Assembly: GCA_019638235.1 (NCBI GenBank)
Contig: JAHBUE010000001.1
Span: 124,001 to 188,000, forward strand
DNA length: 64,000 nucleotides
Source: Cyclobacteriaceae bacterium
Lineage (GTDB): Bacteria > Bacteroidota > Bacteroidia > Cytophagales > Cyclobacteriaceae
Direction: 5' to 3'
Part shown: piece after piece, positions 33,776-41,117 of the stretch
Numbering within the stretch: the stretch's first letter is position 1
Layout: every line of letters starts with the position of its first letter
Position numbers and translations under genes: made by a program
Notes under the pieces: generated by a model
Database searches by the model: none
What the model saw: only the letters and a program-made list of their open reading frames with translations
What the model was told of the DNA's origin: nothing

Positions 33776-33913
33776 GGGTCTTATCAATTTGTTTGGATAA
33801 CCCATACACCAACCACATGCCTTTTTCAAAAAGTGCGTTTTCAGGCTAATTTCAAGGATGCCAGTTTCAATTTTTCCAATTTTGGGAAGGGTGATTCCAA
33901 AATCTGGCCCTGG

Positions 33914-34258
33914 TCAGAGCAATTCCTTCGATGGATCCCAGAATAGTTCGGTAAAGTGTGTGATTTTGTCGCTGGCCACCTTCACGCCTTCTTTCTCTAA
34001 CAGGCGTTGCATGGTAGTGGGCGTTTTGAAATGAACTTTCCCGGTAAGCAAGCCCTTACTGTTTACCACACGGTGAGCCGGTACGCCTTCCGGTGCGCCA
34101 TGCATAGCCCAGCCCACCATACGCGCACTCATGCGCGTGCCGAGGTAATGCGCTATGGCTCCGTAACTGGTTACACAGCCTTTCGGAACAAGTTTTACTA
34201 CCGCGTAAACGTCTTCAAAAAAATTTTCAGCTTTTGTCGTCTTTTTCTTACCTGCCAT
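33914..34258 (-). CDS. Alkyltransferase-like protein (ATL, inactive MGMT homologue)
   Basis: A 114-residue protein of the O6-alkylguanine-DNA alkyltransferase fold. In the active-site loop the acceptor Cys of the PCHR motif is replaced: here PAHRVVNSKG with Ala61. The flanking TSYGAIA (Tyr32) and SARMVG (Arg46) segments, which flip the base and act as arginine finger, are kept. This is the signature of ATL proteins, which bind alkylated guanine and flag it for nucleotide excision repair instead of repairing it. Start ATG 34258 chosen over 34267. Divergent from the Ig-like protein. Confidence 0.92.
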   Translation of the reverse strand: MAGKKKTTKAENFFEDVYAVVKLVPKGCVTSYGAIAHYLGTRMSARMVGWAMHGAPEGVPAHRVVNSKGLLTGKVHFKTPTTMQRLLEKEGVKVASDKITHFTELFWDPSKELL

Positions 34259-34278
34259 GTTATGCACCGCTGATCTTA

Positions 34279-34286
34279 CTAACTTT
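34279..34286 (+). promoter_or_regulatory. Bacteroidota -7-like box
   Basis: TAACTTTG fits the TAnnTTTG -7 consensus of Bacteroidota primary sigma factor and lies 20 bases before the TTG start at 34306. A -33 TTTG is not obvious. Confidence 0.4.
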
Positions 34287-34305
34287 GCAAACCAAAATTC
34301 AAACC

Positions 34306-35847
34306 TTGAAAAAGCTAAGATACGGATTTATCTTACTCATACTCTTTTCCTGCTGCGCTTATGGCCAGAATGGACACGATATTATTTTCCCGAATCTTAC
34401 CGGATGGAACACCCTGCAAGAAGGAAAGGAGTTCAGCTTCCGGCTTACAGCCTACCCGGATAATCCATCCGTTACGTTTTCAATTATCGATACGGAGCCA
34501 TCAGGTTTTCAACTTGATTCGGCCGGGAACTTCACCTGGACACCATCCTTCGACCTGGTTAACCGTGTTGAGCTAACAAAAGAATTTCCGGTAATCTTCC
34601 AGGCTCTTTGGGCTGATGGAAACCGTATTCGCCAGACTGTTGTATTTAAAGTACAGCATACCAACCGCGCGCCACACGTAGATGAGTTGCCCGTTTTTTA
34701 TGTGAAGCAATCTACCCGCAACACCTACCAGGTTGCCAGCGATTATGTGTTTGACCCGGATGGCGACCCGATTGTGTTTAAACCAAATCTTTCGCAACTG
34801 CCCGAAGGGATGACCCTCTCTTCACAGGGGCTTATCAGTTGGACACCCTCGCGCAACCAGTTCAATGCCCTTCGCAACAACCCGTTGATACTTGAATTTG
34901 TAGTGCAAGATCAGCCGTTTAAAGAAGAAACCATAGGCAAGCTGCGCATTGCACAAACACAGCTTGACCTGCCACCGGAAATATTAATTGTGCCTGGCGA
35001 TAGTATCTTTTCTATTAAAGAAGACGAAACGTTAAACCTGAAACTTTACATTTCTGACCCAAATGGCGATGACAATGTTCGCAGTGCCGGGTTTATTGCT
35101 TCCGATAACCGCGTGCCACAATCGGCTTTAAAAGAAAACACCCCATTGCAATATGAATTTATATGGGAGCCGGGGTATGACTTTGTTGATGATGTGAAGA
35201 AAAAGCAACAAGTAGAGCTTACATTCTTTGCACTCGACAACTCGGCCAATCGCGTTCAGCGAAAAATTATTATTACCGTTAATGATACAGAAAATCTGGC
35301 GTTGAAAGACGACTTGCAATACCAGAAATATCAGGCAAACTTACTGGCTGCCGGAGAGTTGCTTCGTACCTTAGATGAGAACCAGAAAAAACTAAATGAC
35401 GAATACAAACGCGCCCGTAAGGGCAAGCGCAAGCGTTCTATGGTGAATGCTTCGCTCGGTGCTGTAACAGGGCTTTCTCCCACACTCTTGGAAACCGATC
35501 AATCGAAAATTGTATCAACAGTTGGGGGTACAACCGTACTTACGCTGAACACGCTTGAAGCCACCGAGGTGATCGGTAAATCGAAGGACGACATCATGGA
35601 TAAAATTAAAATCAATGTGGACATCCGCAATAAAGTGCAGAGCGCTGGTGATGAATTTGCCCGCAAGTATGCCTCCAAGACTGCGCGCAGGAGCCTTGAT
35701 TTTGAAAAAGATATTGACAAACTGCGCTTAGTGTTAAACGACCAACGCATTGTGTTGCTGGAGTTAGACGCCTACAAGAAAGGTTCTTCGCAGTTTACCA
35801 GCAAAGATGCAAAGCGTTACTTCCCTGATTTTACGGAGGAGAATTAA
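34306..35847 (+). CDS. Secreted Ig/cadherin-like repeat protein with C-terminal helical region
   Basis: A 513-residue protein if started at the TTG at 34306, which begins a signal peptide (MKKLRYGFILLILFSCCAYG) and follows a -7 box; the frame opens upstream from 34234 inside the divergent ATL gene. After the signal come three Ig- or cadherin-like repeats, with recurrent FSFRLTAYPDNPSV, FDPDGDPIVF, GLISWTPS and LYISDPNGDDNVR pieces. The end (about residues 350-513) is charged and helical, without a sorting domain. A cell-surface or periplasmic role is likely; the function is unknown. Confidence 0.72.
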   Translation: MKKLRYGFILLILFSCCAYGQNGHDIIFPNLTGWNTLQEGKEFSFRLTAYPDNPSVTFSIIDTEPSGFQLDSAGNFTWTPSFDLVNRVELTKEFPVIFQALWADGNRIRQTVVFKVQHTNRAPHVDELPVFYVKQSTRNTYQVASDYVFDPDGDPIVFKPNLSQLPEGMTLSSQGLISWTPSRNQFNALRNNPLILEFVVQDQPFKEETIGKLRIAQTQLDLPPEILIVPGDSIFSIKEDETLNLKLYISDPNGDDNVRSAGFIASDNRVPQSALKENTPLQYEFIWEPGYDFVDDVKKKQQVELTFFALDNSANRVQRKIIITVNDTENLALKDDLQYQKYQANLLAAGELLRTLDENQKKLNDEYKRARKGKRKRSMVNASLGAVTGLSPTLLETDQSKIVSTVGGTTVLTLNTLEATEVIGKSKDDIMDKIKINVDIRNKVQSAGDEFARKYASKTARRSLDFEKDIDKLRLVLNDQRIVLLELDAYKKGSSQFTSKDAKRYFPDFTEEN

Positions 35848-35856
35848 CAAGAAGAC

Positions 35857-35976
35857 TTACGCAAAACAGTGCCCACCAAAGGTTGTATTGATTGCTGCGA
35901 TTACTTTTCGCATTTTTAATTTTTCATCTAATATAGTGAGCCGGTTTTCAATAGATTGTTCTGATACTCTAACCAT
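35857..35976 (-). pseudogene. Remnant of a dihydrofolate-reductase-family gene
   Basis: A 39-codon open frame whose second half, MRKVIAAINTTFGGHC, looks like the usual start of the short dihydrofolate reductase-family proteins of Bacteroidota (MRKVIAA.N.T.DG.CDH), then stops. The remaining ~170 codons of such a gene are missing. These genes often sit beside ArsR, SRPBCC and DUF1801 genes, which are exactly the genes to the right here. I read it as a truncated, non-functional copy; the resemblance is from memory and should be checked by search. Confidence 0.45.
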
Positions 35977-36006
35977 TTCAGAATTTCTTGAGCCCTGCCC
36001 TTACCA

Positions 36007-36585
36007 TCACGTTAGCTTTTGTCCTATTCGTTCAACCTTCGTCAACCATTTTTCGCGCCATGCAGGTTTTGAAAGTCGTATCGGCCCGATAGTGGTTGCC
36101 TTGATATTGCGGACACCGCAAAAATACAAGGTGTTTCGTTGCATTGCCCAATAGCTCGGCTGATGATTGATTAGCCTGTAAAACCAGTTAGGTTGGTCAA
36201 GTGTGGATATAATTCTTGCCGTTTTTCCCTTCAAAAGTCCGTCTGCCAAAAGGGAACTCTCCCGTTTTTGAAAAGCAAAGCCCGGAAGAAAAAGTCTGTC
36301 GATAAAACCCTTCAACATTGCCGGAAGCGAAGCCCACCAAACAGGGTAAACCCAAACCAAATGATCAGCCCATTTTATTTTTTCCCAACTGTCAAGCAAG
36401 TCGGGTTCAAGTTCTGTTCTTTTTCTATAACCAAACTGTAAGTTCGGATTGAATTGTAAGTCGGCAACAACAATTTCTTTCAGTTCAGCACCTACTGCCA
36501 ATGCACCTTTCTTATATGCTTCGGCAAGTGCATTGCAATAACTTTCTTTGTCGGGGTGCCCGTTAATAAGTAATATTTTCTTCAT
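36007..36585 (-). CDS. NAD(P)H-dependent flavodoxin-like oxidoreductase
   Basis: A 192-residue flavodoxin-fold protein of the MdaB/KefF/WrbA group: LLINGHPDKESYCNALAEAYKKGA gives the phosphate-binding start, and WADHLVWVYPVWWASLPAMLKGFIDRLFLPGFAF is the classic NAD(P)H quinone-reductase motif around the isoalloxazine site. It probably reduces quinones or other small acceptors with FMN or FAD. Part of a leftward cluster with DUF1801, SRPBCC and ArsR genes; the next gene upstream ends 18 bases before it. Confidence 0.9.
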   Translation of the reverse strand: MKKILLINGHPDKESYCNALAEAYKKGALAVGAELKEIVVADLQFNPNLQFGYRKRTELEPDLLDSWEKIKWADHLVWVYPVWWASLPAMLKGFIDRLFLPGFAFQKRESSLLADGLLKGKTARIISTLDQPNWFYRLINHQPSYWAMQRNTLYFCGVRNIKATTIGPIRLSKPAWREKWLTKVERIGQKLT

Positions 36586-36603
36586 TTTGCTTCATAAACT
36601 TGG

Positions 36604-37005
36604 CTATTTCAACCGTTCCAACACGCCTTTTCGTTTTACAATATTCTTATAATCCCATTGTATTTCTGTTGATTTTTTGAGCCAGCGTTTTAAATCTTTG
36701 GTGTTGATTTCGTCCACCGATTTGTAAAAGACAGAAGCGTCTTTGAATTTTTCTCCTCTTACGCTTAATTGTTCTTCTTCAAAATCCGCTCCGCTCCAAA
36801 ACATTAGCCTTATTCCTTTTTTCTGTTTGCTGTATCCCGTTATCGGATTGCCGTCTAAAAACCAAACAGGATGTGCGTGCCAGATTTTGTTTTCGGCTTT
36901 GGACAAGTGGGTGCTGATTTCCTTTGCAAGCAATTCGCAAATGGCTTTGTCTTCTGTTGTTTGCGAATTGTTGTAAGCCGAGATGTCTTTTGAAATTGTT
37001 TTCAT
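36604..37005 (-). CDS. DUF1801 domain protein
   Basis: A 133-residue protein of the YdhG/DUF1801 type: KAENKIWHAHPVWFLDGNPITGYSKQKKGIRLMFWSGADFEEEQL fits the family's compact fold. Members are small cytoplasmic proteins of unknown function, often next to ArsR regulators. Here it starts 4 bases after the SRPBCC gene, so the four genes 36007-37898 are very likely one operon. Confidence 0.82.
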   Translation of the reverse strand: MKTISKDISAYNNSQTTEDKAICELLAKEISTHLSKAENKIWHAHPVWFLDGNPITGYSKQKKGIRLMFWSGADFEEEQLSVRGEKFKDASVFYKSVDEINTKDLKRWLKKSTEIQWDYKNIVKRKGVLERLK

Positions 37006-37009
37006 GGTT

Positions 37010-37510
37010 TTACTTTTTAAGATTTGCTAATAGTCCATCCAACTGGTTCAAGCCCATTGTAAAGCCTTCTTTAAAGCCCATTTCAATCATCTTCTCCATT
37101 CTCTCACGTGATTCGTTGTAAATGGAAATATGCACGGTTGTAGTTCCGTTTAGTTCGCTGAAATTCAAATCCCAATCAGAACCGGGTAAATTGGGATTTT
37201 CGTCTTTGTCGGCAAATACACTTAAAAATTTAAAGTTGGTTTTTGGGCTTATAGAAGTATAGTCTTGTATATGCCAACCTATTTCCACTCCTTCAGGACT
37301 CACCATTGCGTAAAATCTGCGTCCGCCTACTTTAAAATCCATATATTTTGTTTTGGACTGATACGGTTTCGGTGCCCACCATTGGTCAAGAATTTCGGGA
37401 TTTGTCCACGCTTCCCATACCAATTCACGGTTTGCGTCAAATTCACGTTTAATATTTACCGTGTTGCTTTCTTTATCTACGGTAAAGTCGAATAATAAAT
37501 TTGTGTTCAT
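37010..37510 (-). CDS. SRPBCC (AHSA1-like) protein
   Basis: A 166-residue protein from ATG 37510 (an upstream ATG at 37537 is possible). [51 protein letters not shown] is the typical START-like SRPBCC beginning, with the ligand-cavity helix at the C-terminus ([23 protein letters not shown]). Ligand unknown. Co-directional with the ArsR gene upstream, which usually controls such neighbours. Confidence 0.9.
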   Translation of the reverse strand: MNTNLLFDFTVDKESNTVNIKREFDANRELVWEAWTNPEILDQWWAPKPYQSKTKYMDFKVGGRRFYAMVSPEGVEIGWHIQDYTSISPKTNFKFLSVFADKDENPNLPGSDWDLNFSELNGTTTVHISIYNESRERMEKMIEMGFKEGFTMGLNQLDGLLANLKK

Positions 37511-37583
37511 GTCCTTATAGTTTATAGTTATTGCCATGAAGGCACAAAGACACCAAGGTACTCTTCGTGCCGTTGTGGCCTGA

Positions 37584-37898
37584 TTACTTCTTTTTCATTT
37601 TTGCCAGGAGTTTATCAAGGTTATCAAAACGTTCTTCCCAAATCTTGCGGAACTGTTGCAACCATTTGTCTATCTCTTTCATTTTATTGACTTCAAGCTG
37701 GTAGTAAATCTCCCTGCCCTTGTGCTCCTGCCTCACAAGTTCACATTCGGTGAGGATACGAAGGTGTTTCGATACAGCCTGCCGCGATGTATCAAAATGT
37801 TCGGCAAGGGCATTGGGTGTCATGGCCTGAAGCGCAATAAGCGTGATGATAGCCCTCCGGGTAGGGTCGGCAATAGCCTGGAAAATATCTCTTCTCAT
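37584..37898 (-). CDS. ArsR-family winged-helix regulator
   Basis: A 104-residue DNA-binding regulator. [67 protein letters not shown] is a complete winged helix-turn-helix with the [12 protein letters not shown] recognition helix. No cysteine metal sites are visible in the helix, so it belongs to the non-metal ArsR group that pairs with SRPBCC proteins. Its own promoter carries an inverted repeat (37923-37954), probably the autoregulation site. First gene of the leftward cluster. Confidence 0.93.
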   Translation of the reverse strand: MRRDIFQAIADPTRRAIITLIALQAMTPNALAEHFDTSRQAVSKHLRILTECELVRQEHKGREIYYQLEVNKMKEIDKWLQQFRKIWEERFDNLDKLLAKMKKK

Positions 37899-37922
37899 TT
37901 TTTAGTGTTCAATTTTAGCAAC

Positions 37923-37954
37923 CAATCAGTTGCAAATATATACGCAACCGATTG
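37923..37954 (-). promoter_or_regulatory. ArsR operator overlapping a -7 box
   Basis: CAATCAGTTGC (37923-37933) and GCAACCGATTG (37944-37954) are 10/11 inverted arms with a 10-base spacer. On the minus strand the spacer and arm contain TATATTTG (37940-37933), a perfect TAnnTTTG -7 element 35 bases before the ArsR start. A dimer bound here would cover the promoter, so autorepression is the natural reading; not shown experimentally. Confidence 0.65.
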
Positions 37955-38072
37955 ATTTCATAATATTTTTATGGCTTTTTGAGACAAACTATTCCGTTAT
38001 GGTACTACTGACGAGTGCGGGCGCACCGAACGATTTGACTCTTATTGCATGTTTTGGAAAAGTCGCCAAAAC

Positions 38073-38106
38073 AAAAACCCCTAATCCATTACGAATTAGG
38101 GGTTTT
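38073..38106 (-). terminator. Bidirectional hairpin after tRNA-Ser
   Basis: AACCCCTAAT (38076-38085) pairs with ATTAGGGGTT (38095-38104) around a 9-base loop; both sides are flanked by A/T tracts, so it can terminate on either strand. It lies 24 bases downstream of the leftward tRNA-Ser gene. Confidence 0.88.
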
Positions 38107-38129
38107 GACTTTGTTTGATTAGTAGTTCG

Positions 38130-38214
38130 CAGAGGAGGAGGGATTCGAACCCCCGGACCCTTTCAGGTCTCCGGTTTTCAAGACCGGTGCAATAAACCAC
38201 TCTACCACTCCTCT
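38130..38214 (-). tRNA. tRNA-Ser (anticodon UGA)
   Basis: On the minus strand an 85-base cloverleaf: acceptor arms AGAGGAG and CTCCTCT, D-arm GTAGAGTGG, anticodon stem-loop GGTCTTGAAAACC with anticodon TGA, a long class II variable arm (GAGACCTGAAAGGGTCC) and T-arm GGGGGTTCGAATCCC. The long variable arm and anticodon identify serine, reading UCA and related codons. No CCA is encoded; the discriminator is G. Confidence 0.95.
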
Positions 38215-38299
38215 GTGTTAGGGTAATTTTTGGGATTGCAAATGTATAGGTTTAAACTTTTACCGCAAAACCCGCCCTGAAAAATGTAGACTCAACCGT

Positions 38300-39337
38300 T
38301 CATGTACCCTTTAAACCAAACAACGGCCGCAACCACTTTACCCTTCGGATAACTTCAACCGCACCAAGGCATCCGGTTAACGTAAACACCAGCAGCAATA
38401 CAAACTGAACGGGCGCGGGCACACTCCACTGAAAAATAATATGCGAGCCGAGGTATAAAAAAATCATGTGCACCATGTATACCGGGTAGGCAGCCTCACT
38501 AAGGTACGATAAAACCTTGCCCGGTTTGTTCAGATACCTGCTGCCAAAGGCCAATATCGCCAGTACCCAGGCGAGCGACTCTGTTGCTACGGCATAACCC
38601 GGTGTGTTCATACCGAAGTAATACAAGCGAAGCAGGAATAATCCGAAACCCAGCGTTATGAAAACCCAGCGCCAACGCTGAAGCATTTGCCAGAAGGCCT
38701 GACCGCTCAACACAAAGCAAAATCCGAAGAAGAAAGCCAGCATACCAAGTATAAAACCGTGCCTGGTCATGGCGTACAACTCAAACGGTACGGGTTTAAC
38801 AAGCATTACTTCCAGTATAAAAACAAACGCAACAACCAGCAACCCCAGGGGGTGACTCAATGTTTTTCTGATGACGCGCACTACCACGCCTTCTTCGTGG
38901 CGTTTCAGGTAAAACAGGATTGGCGAAAGCAGCAAGACATATAAAAAGATATTACCCAGGAACCACAAGTGGCCAGGGCTCCACGTGTATAGCAACTTCA
39001 TATTATAATGGTATCGCCAGATGAAGATGTGTGCCGGCACAATTACAAACATGCCAAACAGAAACGGCATCAGAATACGATTAGCACGCTCTGTGATTAA
39101 TTGCTTCCAGTTTCGTTTGTGCATGGCAAAGTACACCCCCATACCCGACACGAAGAACAGCAACGGAATACGCCATGTGTTCAGCATCATCATGGGTGTC
39201 CATAAAGCTGCCCAGGGTTTTTGATTGGCGATGAAACCGATCATTACACCCCACGGCTGAAAGGCAATGGCCACATGGTAAATAAGGAGTAAACCTATTG
39301 CAATTACACGAAGCCAGTCAATGTCGTAGCGTCTCAT
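38300..39337 (-). CDS. Acyltransferase family 3 membrane protein
   Basis: A 345-residue inner-membrane protein with about ten helices. The start YDIDWLRVIAIGLLLIYHVAIAFQPW has the catalytic-type Arg and His of acyltransferase family 3 (OafB/OpgC-like), and NTWRIPLLFFVSGMGVYFAMHKRNWKQLI is the second family block. Such enzymes O-acylate glycans or glucans at the envelope. No glycan genes are adjacent, so the substrate is unknown. It stands alone, downstream of the ankyrin gene on the same strand. Confidence 0.9.
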   Translation of the reverse strand: MRRYDIDWLRVIAIGLLLIYHVAIAFQPWGVMIGFIANQKPWAALWTPMMMLNTWRIPLLFFVSGMGVYFAMHKRNWKQLITERANRILMPFLFGMFVIVPAHIFIWRYHYNMKLLYTWSPGHLWFLGNIFLYVLLLSPILFYLKRHEEGVVVRVIRKTLSHPLGLLVVAFVFILEVMLVKPVPFELYAMTRHGFILGMLAFFFGFCFVLSGQAFWQMLQRWRWVFITLGFGLFLLRLYYFGMNTPGYAVATESLAWVLAILAFGSRYLNKPGKVLSYLSEAAYPVYMVHMIFLYLGSHIIFQWSVPAPVQFVLLLVFTLTGCLGAVEVIRRVKWLRPLFGLKGT

Positions 39338-39433
39338 TCTATTTTTTGAATTAGTAGCTCGTATTGTTTATTGGCTTTTACTTCACGCAAAGCACGCCAG
39401 GTGTTTACAGTATAACATTGGCGAACTTTGCGC

Positions 39434-39468
39434 ATGTTCTTCGCGGGCTTTGCGCGAACATTATTTCA
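39434..39468 (-). terminator. Hairpin after the ankyrin gene
   Basis: On the minus strand ATGTTCGCG (39461-39453) faces CGCGAAGAACAT (39447-39432) and a second GCGCAAAG copy follows. The GCGCAAAG unit repeats in this gap and looks like the low-complexity CGCAAAG repeats scattered in Bacteroidota genomes. Weak as a terminator, as no T-run follows. Confidence 0.3.
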
Positions 39469-40033
39469 GCATCTCCGCTATTTCGGGGCGGGTTTTTTCT
39501 ATGTATGCGTAATCAAGCTTGAGGCCCATTGGACCAAGGGTGTTTTGCATGATGTCATATACATCTTTCAATTCATTAAACGACCCGGCTACATTGTCGT
39601 AAGGAGTAGCTCCATACTTGTTCCTCACGGATTTATCGGCCTTATTGTCTAATAGCAGTTTTACAATTTCAGGGCGGCAAAAGAAAGCAGCCGTATGCAA
39701 TGCCGTGGAGCCATCGTTATTCTGAAAGTTGATGTCTACACCGGCATCAAGCAGCGCTTTCGCGGCTTCGGTTTTCCCAAACACGGCCGCACTTATCAAC
39801 GGGCTTGAACCGCCAAACGGGTCTTTTATGTTCAGGTCGCTGCCGGCAGCAATGTGCTGTTTTATTGCCTCCAGGTTTTCGGTTACTACGGCCGTATGGA
39901 TATCGATATCCGGGGCTTTTGCACTTTGCCCTTGCGCATTTTCTTTAACACCGCAGGCCGTTACAAATACTACAATCGCGCAAAGCGAAACTTTGGTAAT
40001 GGAATAAGCAAAATGAAGAATTGTTGTTTTCAT
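39461..40033 (-). CDS. Ankyrin-repeat lipoprotein
   Basis: A 190-residue protein with an N-terminal lipoprotein signal (VSLCAIVVFVTAC, lipobox Cys at about residue 27). The mature part carries ankyrin repeats, clearly GGSSPLISAAVFGKTEAAKALLDAGVDINFQNNDGSTALHTAAFFCRPEIVKLLLDNKADKSVRNKYGATPYD, that bind proteins. The C-terminal part (LKLDYAYIEKTRPEIAEMLK) is separate. Probably periplasmic; partner unknown. Confidence 0.88.
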   Translation of the reverse strand: MKTTILHFAYSITKVSLCAIVVFVTACGVKENAQGQSAKAPDIDIHTAVVTENLEAIKQHIAAGSDLNIKDPFGGSSPLISAAVFGKTEAAKALLDAGVDINFQNNDGSTALHTAAFFCRPEIVKLLLDNKADKSVRNKYGATPYDNVAGSFNELKDVYDIMQNTLGPMGLKLDYAYIEKTRPEIAEMLK

Positions 40034-40488
40034 GTTTTTTAGATTTTCTGGTTAGTGTTTTTTTGCCGCAAAGAAACAGGCAGCCGGTAGGGCGGACTAA
40101 ACAACCTCGCACACAAAACCATTAACTTTGCGTAAAAACGCATAAATTTTGACGCAGCGATATAATTTTTGACGCAAATGCCCGCGTTGTAGGCAATTTT
40201 AGGGCGACACCGCTAACCATAAGGGACAGCCGATATTTGACACGACAGAAATGCAACCATTTTTTGACAACGGACAGCAAAGTTGAATTTGAAAAATGAC
40301 CGTTTTTTGCCGTTTTTTTGAAAGACATTTTTGCCAACAAGCAAGCACATTTGTTTTTTCCGAAACACAAGCCGACACTATAAAAACAAAAGAGCTTGCT
40401 CTTGCCAACGCACCCAAGCCCACCCACCACCCTACAAAAAAATCATTTTCATAAAAAGTTGATATATTTGCACCAAACGCTAATTTCT
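40034..40488. other. AT-rich intergenic stretch, probable junction of acquired DNA
   Basis: No supportable gene is seen here; open frames on the minus strand have no coding character. It contains a GCGTAAAAACGC palindrome (near 40132), two copies of TTTTGACGCA 20 bases apart (near 40148 and 40168), TTTTTTGACA-rich segments, and TATATTTG (40463-40470), a good -7 box just before the XRE gene. Composition shifts towards AT at its left edge, marking the start of the acquired patch. Confidence 0.5.
40463..40470 (+). promoter_or_regulatory. -7-type promoter element before the XRE gene
   Basis: TATATTTG matches TAnnTTTG and lies 19 bases before the ATG at 40489. No clear TTTG -33 box is visible at the usual distance. 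Confidence 0.5.
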
Positions 40489-40704
40489 ATGAGTAAAAAA
40501 GCAATTAACAGATTGAAGGCAGTTTTGGCAGAACAAGGCAAGACAAGCAAATGGCTTGCTGAAAAACTTGACAAAAACGAAACAACTATTTCCCGTTGGT
40601 GTACCAACGAGGTGCAGCCTTCAATGGAAAATCTTGTTGCTATTGCAACTCTTTTGAAAATTGACGTGAAAGATTTAATCAATTCAACCAAAACAGCGAA
40701 ATGA
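40489..40704 (+). CDS. Small XRE-family HTH regulator
   Basis: A 71-residue helix-turn-helix protein of the Cro/C1 (XRE) class starting at ATG 40489: INRLKAVLAEQGKTSKWLAEKLDKNETTISRWCTNEVQPSMENLVAIATLLKIDVKDLI. The five-helix pattern is complete. The stop overlaps the next start by ATGA, the same coupling seen between the small HTH ORF and hsdM at 51,831, so it is probably the control gene of a former restriction-modification operon. Confidence 0.88.
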   Translation: MSKKAINRLKAVLAEQGKTSKWLAEKLDKNETTISRWCTNEVQPSMENLVAIATLLKIDVKDLINSTKTAK

Positions 40705-41093
40705 TGAAAGTAGAAATCAAAGACAACAAAATAAAAGCCCCGTTGAAAGGCAAAGATGTTTGGTTGGTAAACAAACCCGAAGAAAAAGTTCGTCAGGAAT
40801 ACATTGCCCGATTGGTAAACCATTACGGTTTTGACTTGGAGCAAATGGCACAAGAATTACAGGTAAATAATTCGCAACGTGGACAAGGACGAGCAAGTGC
40901 CGATATTGTAATTTGGAAAAACAAAAAAGATAAAGCCGAAAGCAACAGCCCAATAATCGTAGTGGAATGTAAAGCCGAACACATAACTGTTCGTGAAGAA
41001 GATTATTTTCAAGGTTACAACTACGCTTCTTGGGCGGGTGCTGACTTTTTTGTTACTACCAACCAAAAAGAAACAATCCGAACAAGAATTTGA
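40701..41093 (+). pseudogene. Truncated type I restriction-type nuclease domain (HSDR_N) gene
   Basis: A 130-residue fragment that matches the N-terminal HsdR-like nuclease domain of restriction proteins: KPEEKVRQEYIARLVNHYGFDLEQMAQELQV, RASADIVIWKN and IIVVECKAEHITVREEDYFQGYNYASWAGADFFVTTNQKET. The D-I-V and E-C-K residues give a plausible PD-(D/E)xK site. Full-length relatives continue into a methylase or helicase part; here the frame ends after ETIRTRI, and another frame reads KKQSEQEFEQAIFN before a stop, compatible with a deletion that joined two ends. Fic lies just beyond. Confidence 0.7.
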
Positions 41094-41117
41094 GCAAGCA
41101 ATATTTAATTAAGAAAA

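Noticed and set aside
37537..37583. GGCACAAAGACACCAAGG-type sequence after the SRPBCC start
   Set aside because: This is the low-complexity CACAAAG/CACCAAG repeat that I have often seen scattered between Bacteroidota genes; single copy here, no function evident.
40122..40430. A 102-codon open frame on the minus strand ahead of the XRE gene
   Set aside because: The protein is rich in Cys, Phe and Leu with no family features and lies in AT-rich intergenic DNA; other frames there are similar, so it is random.
40489..41093. Active two-gene restriction system of XRE plus HSDR_N
   Set aside because: The nuclease gene is truncated and no methylase or helicase part follows before Fic.
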